Positions 8,250 to 16,157 of a DNA stretch of 64,000 nucleotides are shown piece after piece. Both the position numbers and the translations under genes were made by a program. Source of the stretch: Sphingomonas sp. Root241 (GTDB taxonomy: Bacteria; Pseudomonadota; Alphaproteobacteria; Sphingomonadales; Sphingomonadaceae); the NCBI RefSeq assembly GCF_001428865.1, contig NZ_LMIV01000003.1, forward strand, positions 65,742 through 129,741, given 5' to 3'. Below the pieces are notes generated by a model. It ran no database searches. It saw nothing but the letters and a program-made list of their open reading frames with translations, and had not been told where the DNA came from. The first letter of the stretch is position 1, and the number at the start of each line of letters is the position of its first letter.

Positions 8250-8457
8250 CAGACGAAGAAGAATTTGTTCACGCAAAGGCGCAAAGGCGCGAAGCGTGGC
8301 CTCCGCCGCGTCAGCGGCTTCCCAAATCACGCCCGTGCGAGGTCGCATGCGATCATTAAGGCGGCTGACGGCGTCGTAAAGCGTGCACTCTTGGCGCCTT
8401 TGCGCCTTTGCGTGAACCAATCTTTCTTCTTTGGCGCCTCAGCGCCTTCGCGTGAAC
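8250..8457. repeat. long inverted repeat filling the glyQ-glyS spacer
   Basis: Left arm TTCACGCAAAGGCGCAAAGG (from 8268) pairs with CCTTTGCGCCTTTGCGTGAA (ending at 8416), with purine-rich AAGAAGAA outside on the left and TTCTTCTTTGG on the right. A third partial copy, GCGCCTTCGCGTGAAC, follows at about 8442-8457. The element reaches to within four bases of the glyS ATG, so it supplies the whole leader of glyS. Confidence 0.8.
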
Positions 8458-8461
8458 AACT

Positions 8462-10906
8462 ATGACCGAAGACTTCCTTCTCGAACTGCGCTGCGAGGAA
8501 ATCCCCGCGCGGATGCAGGAAAAGGCGCGTGCCGATCTGGCGTCGCTGTTCGAAGCGCGGCTCAAGGCGCTCAACCTGCCGTTCGAGGCCATCGAGAGCT
8601 ACGCCACCCCGCGCCGCCTCGCACTGATCGTCCGCGGTGTCGCCGAAACCACCGCGGCGATGACCGAGGAGCGCAAGGGTCCCCGCGCCGACGCGCCCGA
8701 CGCCGCGATCCAGGGCTTTCTCCGCTCGACCGGGCTCACCCGCGAGCAGCTCGTCGCGCGCGACGACGGCAAGGGCGGGCAAATTCTGTTCGCCGTGATC
8801 GAGCGGCCGGGCATGGTCGCGGGCCCGGTGCTCGCCAGCGCGATCAGCCATGTCATCCACGCTTTCCCCTGGCCCAAGTCAATGCGCTGGGGCGCGGCGT
8901 CGCAATCGACCGAGAGCCTGCGCTGGGTGCGCCCGCTGCAGGGCATCATCGCCTTGCTCGGCGACAAGCTGGTCCCGGTCGAGATCGCGGGGATCAAGAG
9001 CGGCACGCAGACCGTCGGCCATCGCTTCCACCATCCCGGCGTGATCACGATCGGGTCGGCAAACGACTATGTCGAGAAATTGCGCGCCTGCCACGTCGTG
9101 GTCGACGGCGCCGAACGCCGCGCGATCATCGCGGTCGGCGCCACGATGGCCGCACGGAAAGCGGGCCTCACGCTGGTCGAGGACGAAGGGCTGCTGTTCG
9201 AAAATGCCGGGCTCACCGAATGGCCGGTGCCGTTGCTCGGCCGTTTCGATCCCGAATTCCTCTCGGTCCCGCCCGAAGTGATCCAGCTCACCGCGCGCGT
9301 AAACCAGAAATACTTCGTCTGCCGCGACGCCGACGGCAAGCTCGCCAACGCCTTCGTCTGCACCGCGAACATTGACGCGAGCGACGGCGGCGCGAAGATC
9401 GTCGAAGGCAACCAGAAGGTGCTGGCGGCGCGTCTGAGCGATGCGCGGTTCTTCTACGATACCGACTTGAAGGTGCCGCTCGAGGAGCAGGCGAAGAAGC
9501 TCGAGAAGATCGTCTTCCACGAGAAATTGGGCACAGTGGCGGACAAGGTGGATCGCGTGGCGAAGCTCGCGCGCTGGCTGGTGGAAGAGGGCATCGTCAC
9601 AGAAAAGCCCCTCCCCTTCAGGGGAGGGGTTGGGGGTGGGGCCTCGCCGTCTCACCGAGACCCTTCGCCCGAGGACAGGCCCCACCCCAACCCCTCCCCT
9701 GAAGGGGAGGGGCTTAATTTGGCAGACCTCGCCGAACGCGCCGCGCGCCTCGCCAAGGCCGATCTCGTCACCGGAATGGTCGGCGAGTTCCCCGAGCTCC
9801 AGGGCCTGATGGGCGGCTATTACGCCGCCGCGCAGGGCGAGGACCCGCAAGTCGCAGAAGCGATCCGCGATCACTACAAGCCGGTCGGGCAGGGGGACGA
9901 CGTCCCGACCGCGCCGGTGACGGTGGCGGTGTCGCTGGCGGACAAGCTGGATACGATATGCTCGTTCTTCTTTGAGGAAATGCCGCCTACGGGCACACGC
10001 GACCCTTACGCGCTGAGGCGTGCAGCATTGGGCGTGATTCGCGTTGTTCTTGATACCCGCACGCGACTTCCTCTTGGCGGCGTTGTTGCCAATACGGTTG
10101 GCCGCGTCGCTGCCATGCAGATGGGACGATTGGCTCGCGAGAAGGTCGAAGCATTAATCTCCGCCATGGAGGAATTAGAGGGGCCGCTTTCCCCTTCAGA
10201 CCGCGCCGATATTCTTGAACATTATGGAGACCATCTCCGGAATCGCGAATTTGCTGAACGTCTTCTGCAGGAGCCGTTCGATAGAACTAAAGCGCAGGTT
10301 GCAGACTTCTTCGCCGATCGCCTCAAAGTCCAGCGGCGCGAAGCCGGCGTCCGCCACGATCTGATCGACGCGGTGTTCGCGCTCGGCGGCGAGGACGATC
10401 TCGTCCGCCTGCTCGCCCGCGTCCACGCGCTGCAGGCGTTCGTCAGCACGCAGGACGGCAAGAACCTCCTCGCCGGCTACAAGCGCGCGGCGAACATCCT
10501 CAAGAAGGAAGGCTATTCTCCTCCCTCTCTCCGCTTGCGGGGAGAGGGCCGGGGAGAGGGGGACTCTTCCGCGAGCCTTTCGCCCGAGGATATGCCCCTC
10601 TCCCCGGCCCTCTCCCCTGAAGGGGAGAGGGAGTTTGCGCTGTCCTACACGCCGGAACCCGAGGAAGCGGATCTCGTCGCAGCCCTCGCCGCGGCCGAGC
10701 CCAAGGCAAGCGCAGCGATCGAGCGCGAGGATTTCGAAGCCGCGATGGCCGCACTCGCCACGCTCCGCGCCCCGATCGACGCCTTCTTCGACAAGGTCAC
10801 GGTCAACGATTCCGACCCGGCAAAGCGGGAAAACCGGCTCAACCTGCTCGCGCGGATGCGTGATGCAGTGCACAAAGTCGCCGATTTCTCGAAGATCGAA
10901 GGCTGA
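8462..10906 (+). CDS. glyS: glycyl-tRNA synthetase beta subunit with two in-frame palindromic insertions
   Basis: An 814-residue tRNA-Gly-binding subunit, longer than the usual roughly 690-700. The conserved start (LLELRCEEIPARM), the central VRPLQGI and ALRRAALGVIR blocks and the anticodon-binding C-terminus (VTVNDSDPAKRENRLNLL) are all present. Two low-complexity peptides break the alignment with the family: about residues 382-422 (HPNPSPEGEG) and about 687-724 (PLSPALSPEGE). Each is the translation of a palindromic repeat (9605-9715 and 10521-10633) inserted without shifting the frame. Bases about 9985-10325 also have unusual A/T-ending codons (TTA, AGA, CTT, GTT). No Shine-Dalgarno is visible before the ATG because the repeat at 8250-8457 abuts it. 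Confidence 0.95.
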   Translation: MTEDFLLELRCEEIPARMQEKARADLASLFEARLKALNLPFEAIESYATPRRLALIVRGVAETTAAMTEERKGPRADAPDAAIQGFLRSTGLTREQLVARDDGKGGQILFAVIERPGMVAGPVLASAISHVIHAFPWPKSMRWGAASQSTESLRWVRPLQGIIALLGDKLVPVEIAGIKSGTQTVGHRFHHPGVITIGSANDYVEKLRACHVVVDGAERRAIIAVGATMAARKAGLTLVEDEGLLFENAGLTEWPVPLLGRFDPEFLSVPPEVIQLTARVNQKYFVCRDADGKLANAFVCTANIDASDGGAKIVEGNQKVLAARLSDARFFYDTDLKVPLEEQAKKLEKIVFHEKLGTVADKVDRVAKLARWLVEEGIVTEKPLPFRGGVGGGASPSHRDPSPEDRPHPNPSPEGEGLNLADLAERAARLAKADLVTGMVGEFPELQGLMGGYYAAAQGEDPQVAEAIRDHYKPVGQGDDVPTAPVTVAVSLADKLDTICSFFFEEMPPTGTRDPYALRRAALGVIRVVLDTRTRLPLGGVVANTVGRVAAMQMGRLAREKVEALISAMEELEGPLSPSDRADILEHYGDHLRNREFAERLLQEPFDRTKAQVADFFADRLKVQRREAGVRHDLIDAVFALGGEDDLVRLLARVHALQAFVSTQDGKNLLAGYKRAANILKKEGYSPPSLRLRGEGRGEGDSSASLSPEDMPLSPALSPEGEREFALSYTPEPEEADLVAALAAAEPKASAAIEREDFEAAMAALATLRAPIDAFFDKVTVNDSDPAKRENRLNLLARMRDAVHKVADFSKIEG
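9605..9715. repeat. palindromic repeat inserted in frame in glyS (copy 1)
   Basis: Arms of about 38 bp: AAGCCCCTCCCCTTCAGGGG on the left and CCCCTGAAGGGGAGGGGCTT on the right, extended inward by GGTTGGGGGTGGGGCCT and its complement. The spacer holds TTCGCCCGAGGACA, shared with the second glyS element. The length of 111 bp is an exact multiple of three, and no stop occurs in the glyS frame. Confidence 0.9.
10521..10633. repeat. palindromic repeat inserted in frame in glyS (copy 2)
   Basis: Arms CTCCCTCTCTCCGCTTGCGG and CCTGAAGGGGAGAGGGAG, with inner GAGAGGGCCGGGGAGAGG pairing to CCTCTCCCCGGCCCTCTC. The spacer, TTTCGCCCGAGGATA, is related to that of the element at 9605. It encodes a Ser/Pro/Gly/Glu-rich peptide between the conserved AANILKKEGY and SYTPEPEEADL blocks of GlyS. 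Confidence 0.9.
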
Positions 10907-11079
10907 TTTATCCGACTTATTGCGCAGACGGAACGGCACGATTTTGGCTAGTCTTTACGAACCTTTGGCCATCCGCCGCGCGTCTGGAACCTGACAACGC
11001 AATCAGAGCTTCCGCCTTGTTCGCAGTCGCGGTAGGCGCCTCCCGTCCCGGGGCGGCGCCTCCAGCATAAGGATCAGGG

Positions 11080-13740
11080 ATGACGCAGTACGTATACCGC
11101 TTCGGCGGTGGGGTTTCGGACGGCGGCAACGGCGACAAGAACCTGCTCGGGGGCAAGGGCGCCAATCTCGACGGCATGGCCTCAATCGGCTTGCCTGTCC
11201 CCCCCGGCTTCACGATCAGCACCCCCGTCTGCGCACTCTATTACGATTCCGGCGAGTCCTTTCCGGACAGCCTCAAGGCCGAAGTCGCCACCGGCATCAC
11301 TCATATCGAGGGCGTGACGGCCAAGAAGTTCGGCGACCCCGCCGATCCCTTGCTCGTCTCCGTCCGCTCGGGCGCCCGCGTGTCGATGCCCGGCATGATG
11401 GACACCGTCCTCAATCTCGGCCTCAACGACGCGACCGTGCAGGGCCTCGCCGCCACTTCGGGCGACGATCGCTTCGCCTGGGACAGCTATCGCCGCTTCA
11501 TCCAGATGTATTCGGATGTCGTCCTCGGGCTCGATCACGGCCGCTTCGAGGAAGCGCTGGAGATCGCCAAGGAAGATAACGGCTTCAGCCTCGATACCGA
11601 GCTGAGCGCCAAGGACTGGCAGAAGCTCGTCGCCGAATACAAGGCCATCGTTGAGGAACTCTGGAGCAAGCCCTTCCCGCAGGACGTGCACGACCAGCTC
11701 TGGGGCGCGATCGGCGCGGTGTTCGGATCGTGGCAGTCCGAGCGCGCCAAGGTCTATCGCCGCCTCAACGACATCCCCGGCGACTGGGGCACCGCGGTCA
11801 ACGTCCAGGCAATGGTGTTCGGTAATATGGGCGAGACGTCGGCCACCGGCGTCGCCTTCACCCGCGATCCCGCCAAGGGCGACAACGCTTATTATGGCGA
11901 GTTCCTGATCAACGCGCAGGGCGAGGACGTGGTCGCCGGCATCCGCACGCCGCAATATCTGACGCGGGCCGCGCGCGAGGCGGCAGGGGCCAAGCCGCTG
12001 TCGATGGAAGAAGCGATGCCCGAGGTCTACGCCCAGCTCGCCGGCGTCTTCGAGACGCTCGAGACCCATTATCGCGACATGCAGGACATCGAGTTCACCG
12101 TCGAGCGCGGCAAGCTCTGGATGCTCCAGACGCGCAGCGGCAAGCGCACCGCGAAGGCGGCACTCAAGATCGCAGTCGACATGGCGAACGAAGGCCTGAT
12201 CACGCAGGAAGAGGCGATCCTGCGCGTCGATCCGATGGCGCTCGATCAATTGCTCCACCCGACGCTCGATCCCAATGCCACGCGCGACGTGCTGACCAAG
12301 GGCCTGCCGGCCTCGCCGGGCGCCGCTTCGGGCTTCGCCGTGTTCGACAGCGACACCGCCGAGAAGCGCGCCGCCGCGGGCGATTCGGTGATCCTCGTCC
12401 GCGTCGAGACTTCGCCCGAGGACATTCACGGCATGCATGCGGCCAAGGGCATCCTCACGGCGCGCGGCGGGATGACCAGCCACGCTGCGGTGGTTGCGCG
12501 CGGCATGGGGCGGCCCTGCGTTTCGGGCGCGGGGACGCTGGCGATCGTCGCCAAGGAGAAATTGTTCCGCGTCGGCGGGCGCGAAGTGCGCGAGGGCGAC
12601 ACGATCACGATCGACGGCGCCACCGGCGAAGTGATGTTCGGCGCGGTGCCGACCGTCCAGCCCGAGCTGTCGGGCGATTTCGGCACGTTGATGGTCTGGG
12701 CCGATACCAAGCGCCGGCTCAAGGTCCGCGCCAATGCGGAGACGCCGCTCGATTGCCGCACCGCGCGCGAGTTCGGTGCCGAGGGCATCGGTTTGTGCCG
12801 CACCGAGCATATGTTCTTCGAAGGCTCGCGGATCACTGCGGTGCGCCAGATGATCCTCGCCTCGGACGAGAAGGGGCGCCGCGCGGCGCTCGACAAATTG
12901 CTGCCCGAGCAGCGCAGCGATTTCGTCGAGATCTTCGAAGTGATGGCGGGGCTGCCCTGCACGATCCGCCTGCTCGATCCGCCGCTCCACGAATTCCTGC
13001 CCCATGAGGAAGCCGAGTTCGAGGAAGTCGCCAAGGCCGCCGACATCGACGTCGAGACGCTGCGTCGCCGCGCTGCCGAGCTCCACGAGTTCAATCCGAT
13101 GCTCGGCCATCGCGGTTGCCGCCTCGGGGTGACCTATCCCGAGATCTACGAGATGCAGGCGCGCGCGATCTTCGAGGCGGCGGTGCTGGTCGCGGAGAAA
13201 TCGGGCGCGGCGCCGATCCCCGAAGTGATGATTCCTTTGGTCGCCACGCGGCGCGAGCTCGAGCTGATGAAGATCGTCGTCGACAAGGCCGCCGAGGCCG
13301 TGTTCGCCGAGAAGGGCCGTCGTATCGAGTACCTCGTCGGCACGATGATCGAGCTGCCCCGCGCTGCGCTGCGTGCGGGCGAGATTGCCGAAATCGGCGA
13401 ATTCTTCAGCTTCGGCACCAACGATCTGACCCAGACCACTTTGGGCGTGAGCCGCGACGATGCCGCGCGTTTCCTGACCACCTATGTCGAGAAGGGCATC
13501 TATGCCCGCGATCCGTTCGTCAGTCTCGACGTCGAGGGCGTGGGCGAGCTGATCGCGCTCGCGGCCGAACGGGGCAGGGCGACGCGGCCCGGGATCAAGC
13601 TCGGAATCTGCGGCGAACATGGCGGCGATCCCGCCTCGATCGCGTTTTGTGAGGCGACCAGCCTCGATTATGTCTCCGCCTCCCCCTACCGCGTGCCTAT
13701 AGCCCGCCTGGCAGCCGCCCAGGCGGCCCTCAAGGCCTGA
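11080..13740 (+). CDS. ppdK: pyruvate, phosphate dikinase
   Basis: An 886-residue enzyme interconverting pyruvate, ATP and phosphate with phosphoenolpyruvate, AMP and pyrophosphate. The N-terminal ATP-grasp part begins YRFGGG and includes LLGGKGANL and SGARVSMPGMMDTVLNLG. The swivelling phosphohistidine domain has GGMTSHAAVVARGMGRPCV, with the phosphorylated His at 468. The C-terminal TIM barrel carries GIGLCRTEHMF, MIELPRAAL and the GICGEHGGDP loop. The length is typical. It is monocistronic, with a 173-bp upstream gap and no obvious promoter boxes. In this lineage it probably links C3 and C4 metabolism for gluconeogenesis. Confidence 0.97.
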   Translation: MTQYVYRFGGGVSDGGNGDKNLLGGKGANLDGMASIGLPVPPGFTISTPVCALYYDSGESFPDSLKAEVATGITHIEGVTAKKFGDPADPLLVSVRSGARVSMPGMMDTVLNLGLNDATVQGLAATSGDDRFAWDSYRRFIQMYSDVVLGLDHGRFEEALEIAKEDNGFSLDTELSAKDWQKLVAEYKAIVEELWSKPFPQDVHDQLWGAIGAVFGSWQSERAKVYRRLNDIPGDWGTAVNVQAMVFGNMGETSATGVAFTRDPAKGDNAYYGEFLINAQGEDVVAGIRTPQYLTRAAREAAGAKPLSMEEAMPEVYAQLAGVFETLETHYRDMQDIEFTVERGKLWMLQTRSGKRTAKAALKIAVDMANEGLITQEEAILRVDPMALDQLLHPTLDPNATRDVLTKGLPASPGAASGFAVFDSDTAEKRAAAGDSVILVRVETSPEDIHGMHAAKGILTARGGMTSHAAVVARGMGRPCVSGAGTLAIVAKEKLFRVGGREVREGDTITIDGATGEVMFGAVPTVQPELSGDFGTLMVWADTKRRLKVRANAETPLDCRTAREFGAEGIGLCRTEHMFFEGSRITAVRQMILASDEKGRRAALDKLLPEQRSDFVEIFEVMAGLPCTIRLLDPPLHEFLPHEEAEFEEVAKAADIDVETLRRRAAELHEFNPMLGHRGCRLGVTYPEIYEMQARAIFEAAVLVAEKSGAAPIPEVMIPLVATRRELELMKIVVDKAAEAVFAEKGRRIEYLVGTMIELPRAALRAGEIAEIGEFFSFGTNDLTQTTLGVSRDDAARFLTTYVEKGIYARDPFVSLDVEGVGELIALAAERGRATRPGIKLGICGEHGGDPASIAFCEATSLDYVSASPYRVPIARLAAAQAALKA

Positions 13741-13751
13741 TAATCCTCCCA

Positions 13752-13771
13752 TGCTCCGGCCTTCGCCGGAG
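13752..13771. terminator. short GC hairpin between convergent genes
   Basis: GCTCCGGCCTTCGCCGGAGC is a perfect 8-bp stem with a TTCG-type loop just past the ppdK stop. It is not followed by a T run, so termination here is only suggested by position. Confidence 0.35.
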
Positions 13772-13783
13772 CTCTGCGGGATT

Positions 13784-14056
13784 TCAGTAAGGGTCCACCG
13801 GCCCGGTCGGCGTTACGGGGGTTACCGCGCGCAGGCGGGCATTCTCCGCCTCCAACTCGCGTAAGCGCCGCTGTGCCTCGCGCAGTTCGGCGCCGGTCTC
13901 GTCGCGATAGGTGCGGTGGCGCAGCTCTTCGTCCTGATAGCGCTCGCGCCACTTGCTGCGGCCCGAGCGCGCGGCGAGGCCGAAGAAGAATCCGGCCAGC
14001 AGCGTGATGCCCAAGGCGATGAACTGCGTGACGGTGTCGAAAGGCAATCCCTGCAT
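13784..14056 (-). CDS. small membrane-anchored coiled-coil protein
   Basis: A 90-residue protein of unrecognised family. One N-terminal membrane segment (residues about 9-28, FIALGITLLAGFFFGLAAR) is followed by a charged helical stretch rich in Glu and Arg (about 35-75) that should form a coiled coil, and a short Pro/Thr tail. GAGGAG lies at a good distance before the ATG. It is downstream of the Tad operon on the same strand but separated by about 80 bp. Function unknown. Confidence 0.65.
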   Translation of the reverse strand: MQGLPFDTVTQFIALGITLLAGFFFGLAARSGRSKWRERYQDEELRHRTYRDETGAELREAQRRLRELEAENARLRAVTPVTPTGPVDPY

Positions 14057-14134
14057 CGCTCGATCTCCTCATGGCCCCGCGCGCGGGCTGACTCGTCCGC
14101 AACGTCTATGCCACCGTAACGATCGAAACGGGAA

Positions 14135-15130
14135 TTAGTGCATCAGGGCGTCGTTGATCGAGCAGGCCGCAGGGCCGAGGATCACAATGAACAGCACCGG
14201 CAGGATGAACAGGATCAGCGGCACCGTCATGATCGCGGGCAGGCGCGCGGCCTTTTCCTCGGCGCGCATCATGCGCTCGTTGCGGAATTCGCTCGAGAGG
14301 ACGCGCAGCGCCGAAGCGAGCGGGGTGCCGTATTTCTCGGTCTGGATCATGGTCGTGACCACGCCGCGGATCGCATCGAGATCGATGCGGTTGGCAAGAT
14401 TCTCGAACGCCATGCGGCGATCGGTGAGGAAGCCCAGCTCGATCGCGGTCAGCGAGAATTCCTCGCCGAGCTCGGGATAGGCCTTGCCGAGTTCCTTTGA
14501 GACGCGGGCGAAGGCGGCGTCGACGGTGAGGCCCGCCTCGGCGCAGATCACCAGCAGGTCGAGCGCGTCGGGAAGCCCCTTGCGGATCGCGTGGCTGCGC
14601 TTGGTGATCTTGTTTTTCAGATAGATGTCCGGCGCCTTGTAGCTCAGGATGAAGCTGACCGCGACGAGGCCATATTTCTTGAAGGCGCTCCAATCGAGGA
14701 ACATGTCGGTGCCGTAGACCATGTACAGGATCGGCCCGCCGATCACGATCGGCAGGACCAGTCGGCCGAAGATCACGGCGACCGCCCATTCCTTGCGGCG
14801 GATGCCGGCCTGGAGCAGCTTGGTTTGCGCGACCTGGATCTGGCTCTCCTGCAGCACCTTCATCGAAGACAGCAGCGAGCGAATCCGGTCGGTCGTCTCG
14901 TTCTTCTGGACCAGCTTGGCGCGGCGCTTGGACGTCGAGGCGGTGATGCCTGCCTTGAGCTGTTCGCGCCGGTCGTTGAGCGCCTTGACGCGCTTCGCCA
15001 TCGGATCGCGCACCGTGGTGGCGGTGTAGATCGCGAAGAAGACCGCGGAGGCGGCGACGGCACTCAGGAGGGTCGCGACCCAGAGGACGTCGACGCCGAG
15101 CAAAGTGGGGCCGGTGGGCGTTGTCATCAT
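14135..15130 (-). CDS. tadC: Tad pilus inner-membrane platform protein TadC
   Basis: A 331-residue T2SSF-domain protein, one of two platform proteins of the Flp/Tad secretion system. An N-terminal membrane segment (about residues 15-37), a cytoplasmic charged region, two central membrane segments (about 105-145), the T2SSF domain (about 175-300, with GLPDALDLLVICAEAG and ASALRVLSSEFRNERM) and a C-terminal membrane helix are visible. Its ATG overlaps the tadB stop as TGATG. It is the last gene of the operon. Confidence 0.92.
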   Translation of the reverse strand: MMTTPTGPTLLGVDVLWVATLLSAVAASAVFFAIYTATTVRDPMAKRVKALNDRREQLKAGITASTSKRRAKLVQKNETTDRIRSLLSSMKVLQESQIQVAQTKLLQAGIRRKEWAVAVIFGRLVLPIVIGGPILYMVYGTDMFLDWSAFKKYGLVAVSFILSYKAPDIYLKNKITKRSHAIRKGLPDALDLLVICAEAGLTVDAAFARVSKELGKAYPELGEEFSLTAIELGFLTDRRMAFENLANRIDLDAIRGVVTTMIQTEKYGTPLASALRVLSSEFRNERMMRAEEKAARLPAIMTVPLILFILPVLFIVILGPAACSINDALMH

Positions 15131-16107
15131 CAGATCTCGAAATTGACCATCTTGGCCATGATGAAGGCGCCCAGCGCCATCCAGATGAGCCCACCGCCGC
15201 CGGCGATCATCAGGCGCTCATCCTTGAAGAAGTTGGCCATGTAGTTGTTGTTGATGAACCACACCATGGTGAACACGATGAACGGCAGGGATCCGACGAT
15301 CAGCGCCGAAGCCTTGGATTCCGACGACATCGCCTTGATCTTGAGCTTCATCTGCGCGCGCTTGCGCAGCACGTCGGCCAGGTTGCCCAATGTCTCGGCA
15401 AGGTTGCCGCCCGTCTCGCGCTGGATCGCGATAGTGATGGTGAAGAATTGGAATTCAGGCGTGCCGAGCCGGTCCGCGGTTTCCTGCAGCGCGGCGTCGA
15501 GGGTGCGGCCGATCTTCATCTTGTCGGACACCGAGCGGAACTCCTCGCCGACCGGGCCGGCGACTTCCTGGCCCACGACACCCATCGTTTCGGTGATCGG
15601 AAGACCCGAGCGCAGGCCGCGCACGAGCAGTTCGATCGCGTCGGGGAATTTCGCTGTGAACTTGGTGATGCGGCGCTTGATGAAGAAGCTTACCACCTTG
15701 TGCGGCAGGCCGATGCCAAGGAACAGCGAGAGGAACAGCGCCAGCCAGATCGGCGCGCCGTTGAGATAGAGCAGCGCGCCGGGCACGATGATCAGCCCCA
15801 GCGTGATCATGCCGTACTGGCTCAGCGTCCAGCTCTTGCCGGTCATGTTGAGCCGCTTCTGGAGCAAGGCAGGATTGGGCAGGAAACGCGAGGCGGCGAG
15901 GTCCATCCCCGTTGCGCTCCTGGCGGTAACGCGTCGGATCTGCGCTTCCATCGCCGCTGCGCCGGCGCTGCCCGAATGGCGCTCGCGCACTCCGGTCAGG
16001 CGCCGCGCACTTGCGCGCGCGGCGTTCGGCCCGGAAAAAGCGAGCACCATCAGCGAGAGCACCATGAAGGTGCCCCCACCAAGCATCAAAACCGGCAGCA
16101 GTTCCAC
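15130..16107 (-). CDS. tadB: Tad pilus inner-membrane platform protein TadB
   Basis: A 325-residue T2SSF-domain protein that pairs with TadC. An N-terminal membrane helix (MELLPVLMLGGGTFMVLSLM), a linker, a central membrane pair (about residues 95-130), the T2SSF domain with FPDAIELLVRGLRSGLPI and QRETGGNLAETLGNLADVLR, and a C-terminal membrane helix are present. In the usual gene order the ATPase gene cpaF/tadA sits between cpaE and tadB. Here only 50 bp separate cpaE and tadB, so that gene is missing from the operon. Confidence 0.93.
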   Translation of the reverse strand: MELLPVLMLGGGTFMVLSLMVLAFSGPNAARASARRLTGVRERHSGSAGAAAMEAQIRRVTARSATGMDLAASRFLPNPALLQKRLNMTGKSWTLSQYGMITLGLIIVPGALLYLNGAPIWLALFLSLFLGIGLPHKVVSFFIKRRITKFTAKFPDAIELLVRGLRSGLPITETMGVVGQEVAGPVGEEFRSVSDKMKIGRTLDAALQETADRLGTPEFQFFTITIAIQRETGGNLAETLGNLADVLRKRAQMKLKIKAMSSESKASALIVGSLPFIVFTMVWFINNNYMANFFKDERLMIAGGGGLIWMALGAFIMAKMVNFEI

Positions 16108-16157
16108 GCCGACGTGCCTCCGAACCCGTTAACCCGCGCAGCCTAGGCGCGGATTGG

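Noticed and set aside
9605..10633. Repeats in glyS as evidence of a frameshifted pseudogene
   Set aside because: The frame stays open through both elements and all conserved GlyS blocks are present in order, so the gene is judged functional.
11182..13752. 856-codon open frame on the minus strand opposite ppdK
   Set aside because: It is an exact antisense shadow of a well-conserved enzyme. Its translation is Arg/Asp/His-rich with no family features, as expected in GC-rich DNA with strong third-position bias.
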